A stretch of 64,000 bases of DNA from CAVVJA01 sp963779485 (GTDB taxonomy: Bacteria; Actinomycetota; Actinomycetes; Mycobacteriales; Jatrophihabitantaceae). The translations under genes were made by a program, and so were the position numbers. Below are positions 1-7,477 of the stretch, one piece after another (position 1 is the first letter of the stretch; every line of letters starts with the position of its first letter). The stretch lies in assembly GCA_963779485.1 (NCBI GenBank), contig CAVZYJ010000021.1:124001-188000 (forward strand), written 5' to 3'. Below the pieces are notes generated by a model, which saw only the letters and a program-made list of their open reading frames with translations, had not been told where the DNA came from and did not search any database.

Positions 1-1
1 C

Positions 2-451
2 GTGGCCGGCACGGGCTACCTGGTCGGGTCGTTGCTGCTCGGCCACGAGCCGGTGACGGCCACGACCTCGATCAGCAGTGTGTCCGGAACGACGCTGACC
101 GCGGGCCAGATCGCGGTACGCACTGTGCTGTCCATCGGCTATGTCGGCCTCTCGATGATCGGCGTGGCCGCGATGGCACTGTTCCTGTCGACGCTCACCG
201 ACTCGCCGTTGTCGGCGAGCCTCGGTGCCCTGGCGTTTCTCATCGGCTCGTCCCTGCTGCTGACGCTCGACGCGGCGCGTTCTCTCCAGCCCTACCTGCC
301 GACCCGGTACTGGTTGTCGTTCGTCGACCTGTTTCGCGATCCGATCCAGTGGTACAACGTCGAGCGCGGCGTCGGCATCCAGCTGGTCTATGTCGTGGTG
401 CTGCTCGGGGCGGCGTGGGCCAACTTCATGACCAAGGACGTCACGAGCTGA
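2..451 (+). CDS. ABC-2 type transporter permease, 3' end only
   Basis: This is the last ~150 residues of a polytopic membrane protein whose start lies before the window. Three hydrophobic segments are visible (roughly residues 40-62, 72-92 and 124-142 of the visible part), separated by a short aromatic and charged loop (FVDLFRDPIQW), which is the usual ending of ABC-2 family permeases. Such proteins pair with a cytoplasmic ATPase to export drugs, lipids or polysaccharide; the ATPase gene would be expected just upstream, outside the window. The stop codon overlaps by 11 bases the 3' end of the convergent lipase gene. Substrate is unknown. The family call rests on topology and length rather than on a diagnostic motif. 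Confidence 0.7.
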   Translation: MAGTGYLVGSLLLGHEPVTATTSISSVSGTTLTAGQIAVRTVLSIGYVGLSMIGVAAMALFLSTLTDSPLSASLGALAFLIGSSLLLTLDAARSLQPYLPTRYWLSFVDLFRDPIQWYNVERGVGIQLVYVVVLLGAAWANFMTKDVTS

Positions 452-1250
452 GTCGCCCGCAGTCCGCCGAGGTCAATGGCACCGGCTGACCGGCGGCCAG
501 CTCGGCCCGGACGATCTGCACCACCAGCGGGTCGGTCGGCAGGTCGCCGTGACTCACGTGGGCCGAGGCGCAGACGCTCTGCACGCTCAGGTTCAGCGCC
601 CCGGCCAGCCGGGCCGAGTCGGGTGGCAGCACCGTCTTGTCATCGGTCGTCCAGATCGACACGAACGTCGGGCCGGTCGGCGTCTCGTCGCCGGTGTTGA
701 GCCGGTCCAGGAGCGGGCTGTCGGTGGCCAACTGCTGACAAGCGACCGGACAGCCACCCGGCGCAAGGGACCCGGCCAGGCTGGCGAGATCCGTCCCGTG
801 CTGCGGTGCGCCCAGCGTCACGATGCGGCGGGCGACGGCGGCGCCGCCGTGGTCGCGCACCCAGAGCCGGGCGACCACCCCGCCGGCCGAGTAGCCGACG
901 ATGTCCACGGTCGCCGCGCCCGTCTGCGATCGGGCGGAGTCGACGGCCCGCGCCACCGCCGCGGCCTGCTGGTCGAGGTCGCCGGTGCCGTCGCCCGGCA
1001 GGCTCACGACGATCGCGGTCCGGCCCGCGCCATGCAGAACGTCCGCGAGCGATGCCAGCGCGCGCGTCGATCCGCCGTAGCCCGGAACCAGCAGCACCGG
1101 GCCGACGACGTCCTGCGGGTTCGTCCGGGTCGGAGCCTTGGGGCCCCGATCGAGGAGCACGGCCAGCGTCGCGGCGACGGTGGCCGCCACGACCAGCCCG
1201 AGCACGCCGAGGAGAAGTCGACGTCGGGCGGGCGCCAGTCCGGACCACAC
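441..1250 (-). CDS. Membrane-anchored alpha/beta-hydrolase (triacylglycerol-lipase-like)
   Basis: The protein is 269 residues when started at GTG 1250. An Arg-rich start and a hydrophobic segment (about residues 11-33) form a signal anchor, so the enzyme should face the cell exterior. The alpha/beta-hydrolase core follows: oxyanion-side loop VPGYGGS (55-61), nucleophile elbow GYSAGG with Ser121, and a late His in a SHGD context near residue 242. The probable acid is an Asp in the WTTDD stretch near 213. This fits secreted esterases/lipases such as Streptomyces EstA-type enzymes. The open frame also reaches a TTG at 1313, but GTG 1250 starts immediately before the membrane anchor and is preferred. 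It is divergent from the acyl-CoA ligase gene, suggesting a joint lipid-use role (inference). Confidence 0.75.
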   Translation of the reverse strand: MWSGLAPARRRLLLGVLGLVVAATVAATLAVLLDRGPKAPTRTNPQDVVGPVLLVPGYGGSTRALASLADVLHGAGRTAIVVSLPGDGTGDLDQQAAAVARAVDSARSQTGAATVDIVGYSAGGVVARLWVRDHGGAAVARRIVTLGAPQHGTDLASLAGSLAPGGCPVACQQLATDSPLLDRLNTGDETPTGPTFVSIWTTDDKTVLPPDSARLAGALNLSVQSVCASAHVSHGDLPTDPLVVQIVRAELAAGQPVPLTSADCGRLSS

Positions 1251-1300
1251 GCGTCCATCGTCCGCTCGACGACGAGCGCCCCATACCTTTCGGCACGCTC

Positions 1301-1306
1301 TACATT
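1301..1306 (+). promoter_or_regulatory. Probable -10 box of a leaderless transcript for the acyl-CoA ligase
   Basis: TACATT ends 6 nt before the ATG at 1313. This TANNNT-N6-ATG layout places the transcription start at or next to the start codon, as in leaderless actinobacterial genes. No convincing -35 box is visible and there is no Shine-Dalgarno, which also argues for leaderless translation. Confidence 0.5.
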
Positions 1307-1312
1307 CGAACA

Positions 1313-2948
1313 ATGGCGCGATCGGAGCAAGTTCTCAGTTATGCCAGCGGAATCTCCGAGTTACCCCTGCTGGGCGACACGATCGGCACCAATCTCGATC
1401 GGACGGTGGCGCGGCACGCCGACCGCGACGCCCTCGTGGACGTGGCCTCCGGTCGCCGTTTCACGTACTCGGAACTCGCCGCGGAGGCGAACGTCGTCGC
1501 GCTCGGTCTCGTCGACCTGGGCATCGGCAAGGGCGATCGGGTGGGAATCTGGGCGCCGAATGTCACGGAGTGGGTTCTCGTCCAGTACGCGACGGCCAAG
1601 ATCGGCGCCATTCTGGTGAACATCAACCCGGCCTACCGGAGCCATGAGCTGGAGTACGTGCTGAACCAGTCGGGCATCCGCACGCTTGTCGCCGTCCCGC
1701 GCTTCAGGACCTCCGATTACGCGACGATGATCGCGGACGTCCGGCCCCGGTGCCCCGCCCTGCGTGATGTGATCTTGATCGGTGAGCCCGAGTGGGAAGA
1801 GCTGGTCACCGCCGGGCGACGCGCCGACCCTGCGCAGCTCGCCGAGATCGGAGCCACGCTGAGCTCGGACGACCCGATCAACATCCAGTACACGTCGGGC
1901 ACCACCGGCTTTCCCAAAGGCGCGATGCTGAGCCATCACAACATCGTGAACAACGGGTTCTTCGTCGCCGAGCTCCAACGGTTGACCGAGCGCGACCGCG
2001 TCTGCATCCCGGTGCCCTTCTACCACTGCTTCGGCATGGTCATGGGGAACCTCGGCGCTACGACACACGGCGCCTGCATGGTTGTCCCCGCGCCGGCATT
2101 CGAGCCGAAGGCCACCTTGCAGGCCGTGCACCAGGAGCGCTGCACATCGCTGTACGGCGTGCCGACGATGTTCATCGCCGAGCTCGCCGACCCCGACTTC
2201 CACAATTTCGACCTCGGCAGCCTGCGTACCGGCATCATGGCTGGCTCGCCCTGCCCGGTCGAGGTGATGAAGAAGGTCATCGACCGAATGGGCATGCGCG
2301 AGGTGACCATCTGCTACGGCATGACCGAGACATCGCCGGTATCCACCCAGACCCGAGTCAGCGACTCGGTCGAGCAACGGACCGCCACCACCGGACGGGT
2401 CCATCCGCATCTGGAGATCAAGCTGGTCGACGTCGAGACCGGACTGACCGTGCCCCGCGGCGAACAGGGTGAGTTGTGCACCCGGGGCTACAGCGTGATG
2501 CTCGGCTACTGGAACGAGCCCGAGAAGACGGCCGAGGTGATCGACGCGGCCCGGTGGATGCACACCGGCGACCTGGCGACGATGGACGACGACGGTTATG
2601 TCAGCATCACCGGTCGCAGCAAGGACATGGTCATCCGCGGCGGCGAGAACGTCTATCCGCGCGAGGTCGAGGAGTTCCTCTACACGCACCCGGACATCCT
2701 CGACGCGCAGGTGATCGGCGTGCCGGACGAGAAGTACGGCGAGGTAGATCATGGCCTGGATTCGCATGCGCCCGGGCGCGGAGCCCCTCACGGCCGAGTC
2801 GCTGCGGGCGTATTGCGCTGGGCAACTCGCGCACTACAAGATCCCGCGCTACGTGCACGTGGTCGACGAGTTCCCGATGACCGTTACGGGCAAGGTGCGC
2901 AAGGTCGAGATGCGGGCGCGTTCGGTCGAGATCCTCGGGCTCGATTGA
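1313..2948 (+). CDS. AMP-forming fatty acyl-CoA synthetase, frameshifted near its C-terminus
   Basis: This is an ANL-superfamily ligase that activates a fatty acid with ATP and joins it to CoA. The P-loop YTSGTTGFPKG lies near residue 193. It is followed by a YGMTETSP motif, a TGD motif (WMHTGDL) and a hinge region (GRSKDMVIRGGENVYP). The first frame is intact to about codon 477. There the text GAG-GTA-GAT-C does not continue the family. Deleting T2745 gives Gly-Glu-Glu-Ile-Met-Ala-Trp and restores the C-terminal lobe, which ends with the catalytic Lys region (TVTGKVRK) and a stop at 2948, for ~544 residues. Short-chain/medium-chain FadD-like enzymes of this length are common in actinobacteria. 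The break is either a consensus error or a young pseudogene. Start ATG 1313 is set by the -10 box just before it. Confidence 0.88.
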
Positions 2949-2965
2949 GCCCGATTACCGTCTCA

Positions 2966-3013
2966 TGATCTTGGACTTGCTGCCCTGGAGCGACGATAGG
3001 TCCAAGATCACGA
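2966..3013. repeat. Dispersed inverted-repeat element, copy 1
   Basis: The left arm TGATCTTGGAC (2966-2976) pairs with GTCCAAGATCA (3000-3010), separated by 23 nt. The inner segment CCCTGGAGCGACGATA (2983-2998) is nearly identical to that of copy 4, so the copies share sequence and not just symmetry. It sits between the stops of two convergent genes and could act as a two-way terminator, although no U-run follows. Confidence 0.7.
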
Positions 3014-3039
3014 CCGAAACGCACATACCCTGAGCCGAC

Positions 3040-4179
3040 CTAGCGAACCGGGGTGGCCGACAGGTCCGCGCACTCCCGATCGCGCTCCCACTCGGCGTCG
3101 ATCCGAGCCGCCGTGGCTCCGGTGGCCGGCACCGGCACTCCGCTGTCGTCCAGGTGCGCCGGCGCGAAGCGGGAACCAACGACACGGCCGCCTCGGAAGG
3201 TCAACGTGAGCACCCCGTTGTCGTCCTGCTCGTTGCCGAAGGACTCCCACCACAGGTAGTTCGACAGGCCGTAGGCGACGTACACACCGTCCGTTCGCCA
3301 GCCCGCGCCGAGAAGCACGTGAGCGTGCGTGCCGACGACCGCCGCGGCACCAGCAGCCGCGAGTTCATTCGCCGCTGCACGCTGATCCGCGTTCGGGCAG
3401 GTCTGATACTCGGTACCCCAGTGCAAGTACACGACGACGACGTAGCCGGCCGCCTTCGCGGCCCGCACCGCGTCCACGAGCAGCGGTGAGAAGGCATTCG
3501 CGACGCCCGGGCTACTCGGTCCGGCCGAAAAGTTCGCTAGCGTCTCCTCCCGAACCTGGGTCGCCGCGAACACCGCGAGTCGCACCCCGTTGATCGTTGT
3601 CCGGTAGGGCGCGAAGGCCTGGGCGGCGTCTGCGCCGATGCCGATCACCGGGAACTTTGCCGCGGCGATCGCGGCCAGGGTGTCCTGCAGGCCGCCCAGC
3701 CCGTAGTCCGCGCCGTGGTTGTTGGCCATGGTCGCGAGGTCGACGCCAGCGTCCCGCAGCGCCGTCAGCGCCGACGGGGGGGCGTGGAACACGAACGACT
3801 TGTTCTGCGGCGGAAGGTCCCGGCTGGTGATCGCGGTTTCCAGGTTGACCATGGTCAGGTCGGCGTGGCTCAACGCCTTGGCGGCGACCCCGAACGCCGT
3901 GGTCGGATTCTCGGCCAGCCGGGTCGCCGTCCGTTTGGCGAAGTTGACGTCCCCGGCGAAGGCGAATGTGAATTCCCCACTCGGCCGGGTCGTGACGACG
4001 CCCGGTCGACGAACAGACGTCGACGGGCTCGCCGGTGGCCGAGTCAGGCCGGCGGCGGCCGTCTGCGAGGGTGCGGCAGAAGTCGGCGCCGGGTCCGATC
4101 CGCTGGAGCAGGCGGTGAGAGTGACCGCAAACACGACGACGGCACCGACGGTGCGGGCGGAGCGAGGACGTGGACGCAT
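3040..4179 (-). CDS. CapA-family (poly-gamma-glutamate synthesis-like) lipoprotein
   Basis: This 379-residue protein has a lipoprotein signal. An Arg-rich start and hydrophobic stretch end in the lipobox LTAC near residue 24, so it should be anchored outside the membrane. A Ser/Thr/Pro linker follows, then a CapA/metallophosphatase-like domain. Its motifs are FAGDVNF, NLET, NNHGADYG, a HWG segment and GTHAHVLLG, the conserved Asp/Asn/His set of the family. CapA was named for capsule poly-gamma-glutamate export in Bacillus, but stand-alone actinobacterial homologues have no proven role. No capB/capC partners are near. The start is ATG 4179; a GTG directly before it (4182) is also possible. It is convergent with the acyl-CoA ligase and divergent from the DUF2237 gene. 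Confidence 0.85.
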   Translation of the reverse strand: MRPRPRSARTVGAVVVFAVTLTACSSGSDPAPTSAAPSQTAAAGLTRPPASPSTSVRRPGVVTTRPSGEFTFAFAGDVNFAKRTATRLAENPTTAFGVAAKALSHADLTMVNLETAITSRDLPPQNKSFVFHAPPSALTALRDAGVDLATMANNHGADYGLGGLQDTLAAIAAAKFPVIGIGADAAQAFAPYRTTINGVRLAVFAATQVREETLANFSAGPSSPGVANAFSPLLVDAVRAAKAAGYVVVVYLHWGTEYQTCPNADQRAAANELAAAGAAAVVGTHAHVLLGAGWRTDGVYVAYGLSNYLWWESFGNEQDDNGVLTLTFRGGRVVGSRFAPAHLDDSGVPVPATGATAARIDAEWERDRECADLSATPVR

Positions 4180-4247
4180 CACAAGTTATCCGACCACAAG
4201 GCGAGAGGACGTCGTCAGCGACCCACCCTGGCTGCCACGATGTGGGC

Positions 4248-4640
4248 ATGACCGGTGAGCGCAACGTCCTCGGTGGTGAGCTGGAACCGTGCGGCCTGGA
4301 TCCGGTCACCGGTTTCTACCGCGACGGAACCTGTGCCACCGGCCCGGATGATGTCGGCAGCCATACGGTGTGCACCGTGGTCACCGCCGAGTTCCTGCGG
4401 TTCCAGGCCGAGACGGGCAACGATCTGATCACGCCGCAGCCGGAGTACGCATTCCCCGGGCTGCGGCCTGGCGACCGTTGGTGCGTCGTCGCTGCGCGAT
4501 GGCAGCTGGCCTACGAGGCCGGCGTAGCCGCTCCGGTGGTCCTCGCCGCGACCCATGAGCGATGCCTGGATGTGGTGTCGATGGACGCGCTGCGGGAGTG
4601 CGCCGTGGACGTGCCAAGCGACCCGAGCTCTTTGCTCTGA
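4248..4640 (+). CDS. DUF2237 family protein
   Basis: The protein is 130 residues, soluble, with no signal sequence. It begins with a NVLGGELEPC segment and carries the GFYRDGTC motif near residue 25, a conserved Cys pattern, and a GDRWCVVAARW block in the second half. These match the small DUF2237 family found in many bacteria and some eukaryotes. The function is unknown. The start is ATG 4248; in-frame sequence further upstream is not family-like and overlaps the divergent capA promoter region. It lies 90 bases before thrS on the same strand, but thrS appears to have its own promoter. Confidence 0.8.
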   Translation: MTGERNVLGGELEPCGLDPVTGFYRDGTCATGPDDVGSHTVCTVVTAEFLRFQAETGNDLITPQPEYAFPGLRPGDRWCVVAARWQLAYEAGVAAPVVLAATHERCLDVVSMDALRECAVDVPSDPSSLL

Positions 4641-4686
4641 CTGGCTGGCCACGGATAAGCCGTCGGGATGAGCCGGCGCGGACTAC

Positions 4687-4692
4687 TAGCAT
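4687..4692 (+). promoter_or_regulatory. Probable -10 box of thrS
   Basis: TAGCAT at this position would start transcription near 4699. That leaves a ~32-nt leader with the Shine-Dalgarno AGCAGGAG before GTG 4731. The leader is too short for a T-box, so thrS is not T-box controlled here. The -35 region is unclear. Confidence 0.4.
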
Positions 4693-4730
4693 CGAGCGAC
4701 GACAACCCACCCAGCGAGCAGGAGTCCATC

Positions 4731-6770
4731 GTGTCCGCCATTCCGTCCGCCGTCCCCGATATCGCGACCGTCAAGGTCGCAGCGGGCACGTCGGCGGCGG
4801 AGGCTCTGGCGGCCGCCGGGGTGCACGCCGAGGACGCGGTCGTCGTCCGGGATGTGGGTTCCGGCGCGCTGCGTGATCTGGCCTGGGTGCCGGACGCTGA
4901 CGTCGAGGTCGAGCCGGTCAGCCCAAGCTCTCCGGATGGCCTGGCCGTCTTGCGGCACTCGACCGCACACGTGCTCGCCCAAGCCGTCCAAGCCTTGTAT
5001 CCCGGCACCCGCCTCGGGATCGGTCCACCCATCGAGAACGGCTTCTACTACGACTTCTTGCCGGCGCGTCCGTTCACCCCGGAGGATCTGGTCGCCATCG
5101 AGAAGAAGATGGCGGAGATCGTCAAAGCCGGTCAGCGATTCGCGCGCCGGCCGATCGACGATGACGAGGCTCGCATCGAGCTCGCGCACGAGCCGTTCAA
5201 GCTCGAGTTGATCGATCTCAAGGGCTCAGCGGTCTCCGACGAGGCCGCAGTGGAAGTCGGCAGTGGTGGCCTGACCATGTACGACAACCTCGACGCCCGG
5301 ACCGGTGATCGCATCTGGACCGACCTGTGCCGTGGCCCGCACCTGCCCACCACCCGTCGCATACCGGCGTTCACCCTGATGAGAACCGCCGCGGCCTACT
5401 GGCGCGGCAGCGAGAAGAATCCGCAGCTGCAACGGATCTACGGCACCGCGTGGGCCTCGCGGAACGACCTCAAGGCCTACCTCGCCCAGTTGGAGGAGGC
5501 CGCTAAGCGCGACCACCGCAAGATCGGCACCGATCTCGACCTGTTCAGCTTTCCGGAGGAGATCGGTCCGGGCCTCGCGGTCTTCCACCCGAAGGGCGGA
5601 GTCCTGCGCAAGGAGATGGAGGACTACGCGCGCCGCCGGCACGAGGAGGCGGGGTACGAGTTCGTCTACAGCCCGCACATCACCAAAGGCGTGCTGTTCG
5701 AGATCTCGAAGCACCTGGAGTGGTACGCCGAGTCGATGTATCCGCCGATGCATCTCGACGCCGAGGTGGGCCCGGACGGCGAGCTGCGCAAACCCGGGCA
5801 GGACTACTACCTCAAGCCGATGAACTGCCCCATGCACTGCCTCATCTACCGGGCGCGCGGGCGATCATACCGGGAGCTGCCGCTGCGGCTGTTCGAGTTC
5901 GGCACCGTCTATCGCTACGAGAAGTCCGGCGTGGTACACGGCTTGACCCGGGTTCGGGGCATGACTCAGGACGATGCGCATATCTACTGCGCGCCCGAGC
6001 AGCTGCGGGACGAGCTGACCTCGTTGCTGACCTTCGTGCTCGACCTGCTGCGTGACTACGGACTGGACGACTTCTACCTCGAACTGTCGACCAAGGACCC
6101 GGACAAATTCGTCGGCCGCGACGAGGACTGGGAGGTGGCGACCGCGACGCTGGCCGAGGTCGCCGCCGCGTCGGGGCTCGACCTCGTGCCGGATCCGGGC
6201 GGCGCGGCCTTCTATGGACCGAAGATCTCGGTCCAGGCCCGGGACGCCATCGGCCGATCGTGGCAGATGTCGACCATCCAGCTGGATTTCAACCTGCCGG
6301 AGCTGTTCGAACTCGAGTACCAGGGGTCCGACGGCGAGCGGCATCGCCCGGTGATGATCCATCGCGCTTTGTTCGGCTCGATCGAGCGATTCGTGGCCGT
6401 GCTGACCGAGCATTACGCGGGGGCATTCCCGGCCTGGTTGGCGCCGGTCCAGGTCGTGCTGATCCCGGTGACCGACCAGCAGGTGCCGTACCTGGAGGGG
6501 GTCGCGGCCAAGCTCGCGGATCGTGGGGTGCGGGCCGAGGTGGACGACTCCGACGATCGGATGCAGAAGAAAATCCGCACCGCGCAGCGGGCAAAGGTGC
6601 CGTTCATGCTCATCGCCGGCGCAACGGACGAGCAGGCGGGTGCCGTGTCGTTCCGCTACCGCGACGGCGAGCAACGCAACGGCGTCGACGTCGACGCGGC
6701 GGTCGAGGAGGTCGTCGACTTCATCGCCCGTCGAGTGAACGCGTCGCCGACGGCCGCCGACTTCTCGTGA
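4731..6770 (+). CDS. thrS: Threonine--tRNA ligase
   Basis: Class II aminoacyl-tRNA synthetase that charges tRNA-Thr in the cytoplasm, 679 residues, the normal size. Domains in order: N-terminal TGS-like domain (to about residue 62); editing domain with HSTAHVLAQ near residue 80, DEAR-type helix and later CRGPHLP; catalytic core with the zinc ligand Cys in NCPMHC (Cys366) and the motif 2 segment RYEKSG; motif 3 region; and the C-terminal anticodon-binding domain. GTG 4731 is chosen over an in-frame ATG at 4668 because the -10 box lies between them and a good Shine-Dalgarno precedes 4731. In mycobacteria thrS leads the thrS-HIT-pgsA-pimA phosphoinositide-mannoside cluster; here only the HIT gene follows. 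Confidence 0.97.
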   Translation: MSAIPSAVPDIATVKVAAGTSAAEALAAAGVHAEDAVVVRDVGSGALRDLAWVPDADVEVEPVSPSSPDGLAVLRHSTAHVLAQAVQALYPGTRLGIGPPIENGFYYDFLPARPFTPEDLVAIEKKMAEIVKAGQRFARRPIDDDEARIELAHEPFKLELIDLKGSAVSDEAAVEVGSGGLTMYDNLDARTGDRIWTDLCRGPHLPTTRRIPAFTLMRTAAAYWRGSEKNPQLQRIYGTAWASRNDLKAYLAQLEEAAKRDHRKIGTDLDLFSFPEEIGPGLAVFHPKGGVLRKEMEDYARRRHEEAGYEFVYSPHITKGVLFEISKHLEWYAESMYPPMHLDAEVGPDGELRKPGQDYYLKPMNCPMHCLIYRARGRSYRELPLRLFEFGTVYRYEKSGVVHGLTRVRGMTQDDAHIYCAPEQLRDELTSLLTFVLDLLRDYGLDDFYLELSTKDPDKFVGRDEDWEVATATLAEVAAASGLDLVPDPGGAAFYGPKISVQARDAIGRSWQMSTIQLDFNLPELFELEYQGSDGERHRPVMIHRALFGSIERFVAVLTEHYAGAFPAWLAPVQVVLIPVTDQQVPYLEGVAAKLADRGVRAEVDDSDDRMQKKIRTAQRAKVPFMLIAGATDEQAGAVSFRYRDGEQRNGVDVDAAVEEVVDFIARRVNASPTAADFS

Positions 6771-6839
6771 CTGTGCTAGCCCGCGGGCACCGACCACTGC
6801 GGTCCTGTTGTGTCCTCGTGATCGGTGCCCGCTCGTGAC
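6768..6839 (+). repeat. 72-nt hairpin element, copy 1 (ends on the HIT start codon)
   Basis: This segment runs from the thrS stop codon to GTGAC of the HIT gene and is 69/72 identical to 47694-47765. It contains an imperfect stem: GCGGGCACCGACCAC (6783-6797) against GTGATCGGTGCCCGC (6818-6832), 15 bp with one mismatch and a 20-nt loop. No Shine-Dalgarno lies between the stem and the GTG. It may be a translational control or transcript-processing element between co-transcribed genes (inference). Confidence 0.8.
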
Positions 6840-7389
6840 CGAACCCGAGGTGCGGCCGGCCGCAGACTATGCGGGCGAGCCGGACGCCTTCGGGCGACTC
6901 TGGACGCCGCATCGGATGGCATATATCCGCGGCGAGGGAAAGCCGCCGGACACGGAGGCCGGAGCCGAATGCCCGTTCTGCCGGGCTCCTACGCTTTCCG
7001 ACGAGGACGGGCTCATCGTCGCTCGCGGCGAGCTCGGCTACGCGGTGCTGAACCTCTACCCCTACAACTCGGGGCATCTGATGTCGGTTCCGTATCGCCA
7101 CGTGGCCGACTACACGGACCTGACGCCGGGCGAGGTCAGCGAGGTCGCGAACATCACTCGCACCGCCATGCGCGTCCTGCGGGCGGTGGCCGGGCCGCAT
7201 GGCTTCAACATCGGCCTGAATCAAGGCACGGTGGCGGGCGCCGGGATCGCCGCCCACCTGCATCAGCACGTGGTGCCGCGTTGGGGGGGCGACACGAACT
7301 TCGTCCCGATCGTGGCCCACACCCGAGTGTTGCCAGAGCTGTTGTCCGAAACGAGGCAGCTGCTGGCCGATGGATGGTCATCGGGTTAG
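6835..7389 (+). CDS. HIT-family hydrolase (Ap4A phosphorylase-type)
   Basis: The protein is 184 residues. The histidine-triad motif HLHQHVVP begins at residue 141. A Cys-containing N-terminal segment (ECPFC near residue 43) and LYPYNSGHLMSVPYRH are typical of the actinobacterial HIT branch that includes the Mycobacterium tuberculosis Rv2613c Ap4A phosphorylase. It should split diadenosine tetraphosphate or related nucleotides in the cytoplasm. Gene position directly after thrS matches mycobacteria, which supports orthology. GTG 6835 is the first residue consistent with the family's N-terminus, but it lacks a ribosome-binding site and is the last part of a 72-nt repeated hairpin element. Translation may therefore be coupled to thrS or controlled by that hairpin. 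Confidence 0.9.
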   Translation: MTEPEVRPAADYAGEPDAFGRLWTPHRMAYIRGEGKPPDTEAGAECPFCRAPTLSDEDGLIVARGELGYAVLNLYPYNSGHLMSVPYRHVADYTDLTPGEVSEVANITRTAMRVLRAVAGPHGFNIGLNQGTVAGAGIAAHLHQHVVPRWGGDTNFVPIVAHTRVLPELLSETRQLLADGWSSG

Positions 7390-7421
7390 GGCGTCATTCC
7401 GCGCGGGACGGCTCCAGACCG

Positions 7422-7427
7422 GCTACA
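7422..7427 (+). promoter_or_regulatory. Possible -10 box of the subtilase gene
   Basis: TACAGT lies in the short gap before the protease gene and would give a leader of about 45 nt. The -35 region lies inside the HIT gene and is not clear. This is a weak, motif-only call. Confidence 0.3.
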
Positions 7428-7477
7428 GTGCACAGCTGTCACGCTCAGTGCCCACGTCGGGCCGGCCCGGGATTGGT

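Noticed and set aside
1361..2791. 476-codon minus-strand frame opposite the acyl-CoA ligase
   Set aside because: It is the complement of a strongly conserved gene; its sequence is low-complexity His/Arg/Asp-rich text typical of antisense frames in high-GC genes.
4641..4730. T-box riboswitch in the thrS leader
   Set aside because: The leader would be about 32 nt, too short, and the T-box bulge is absent.
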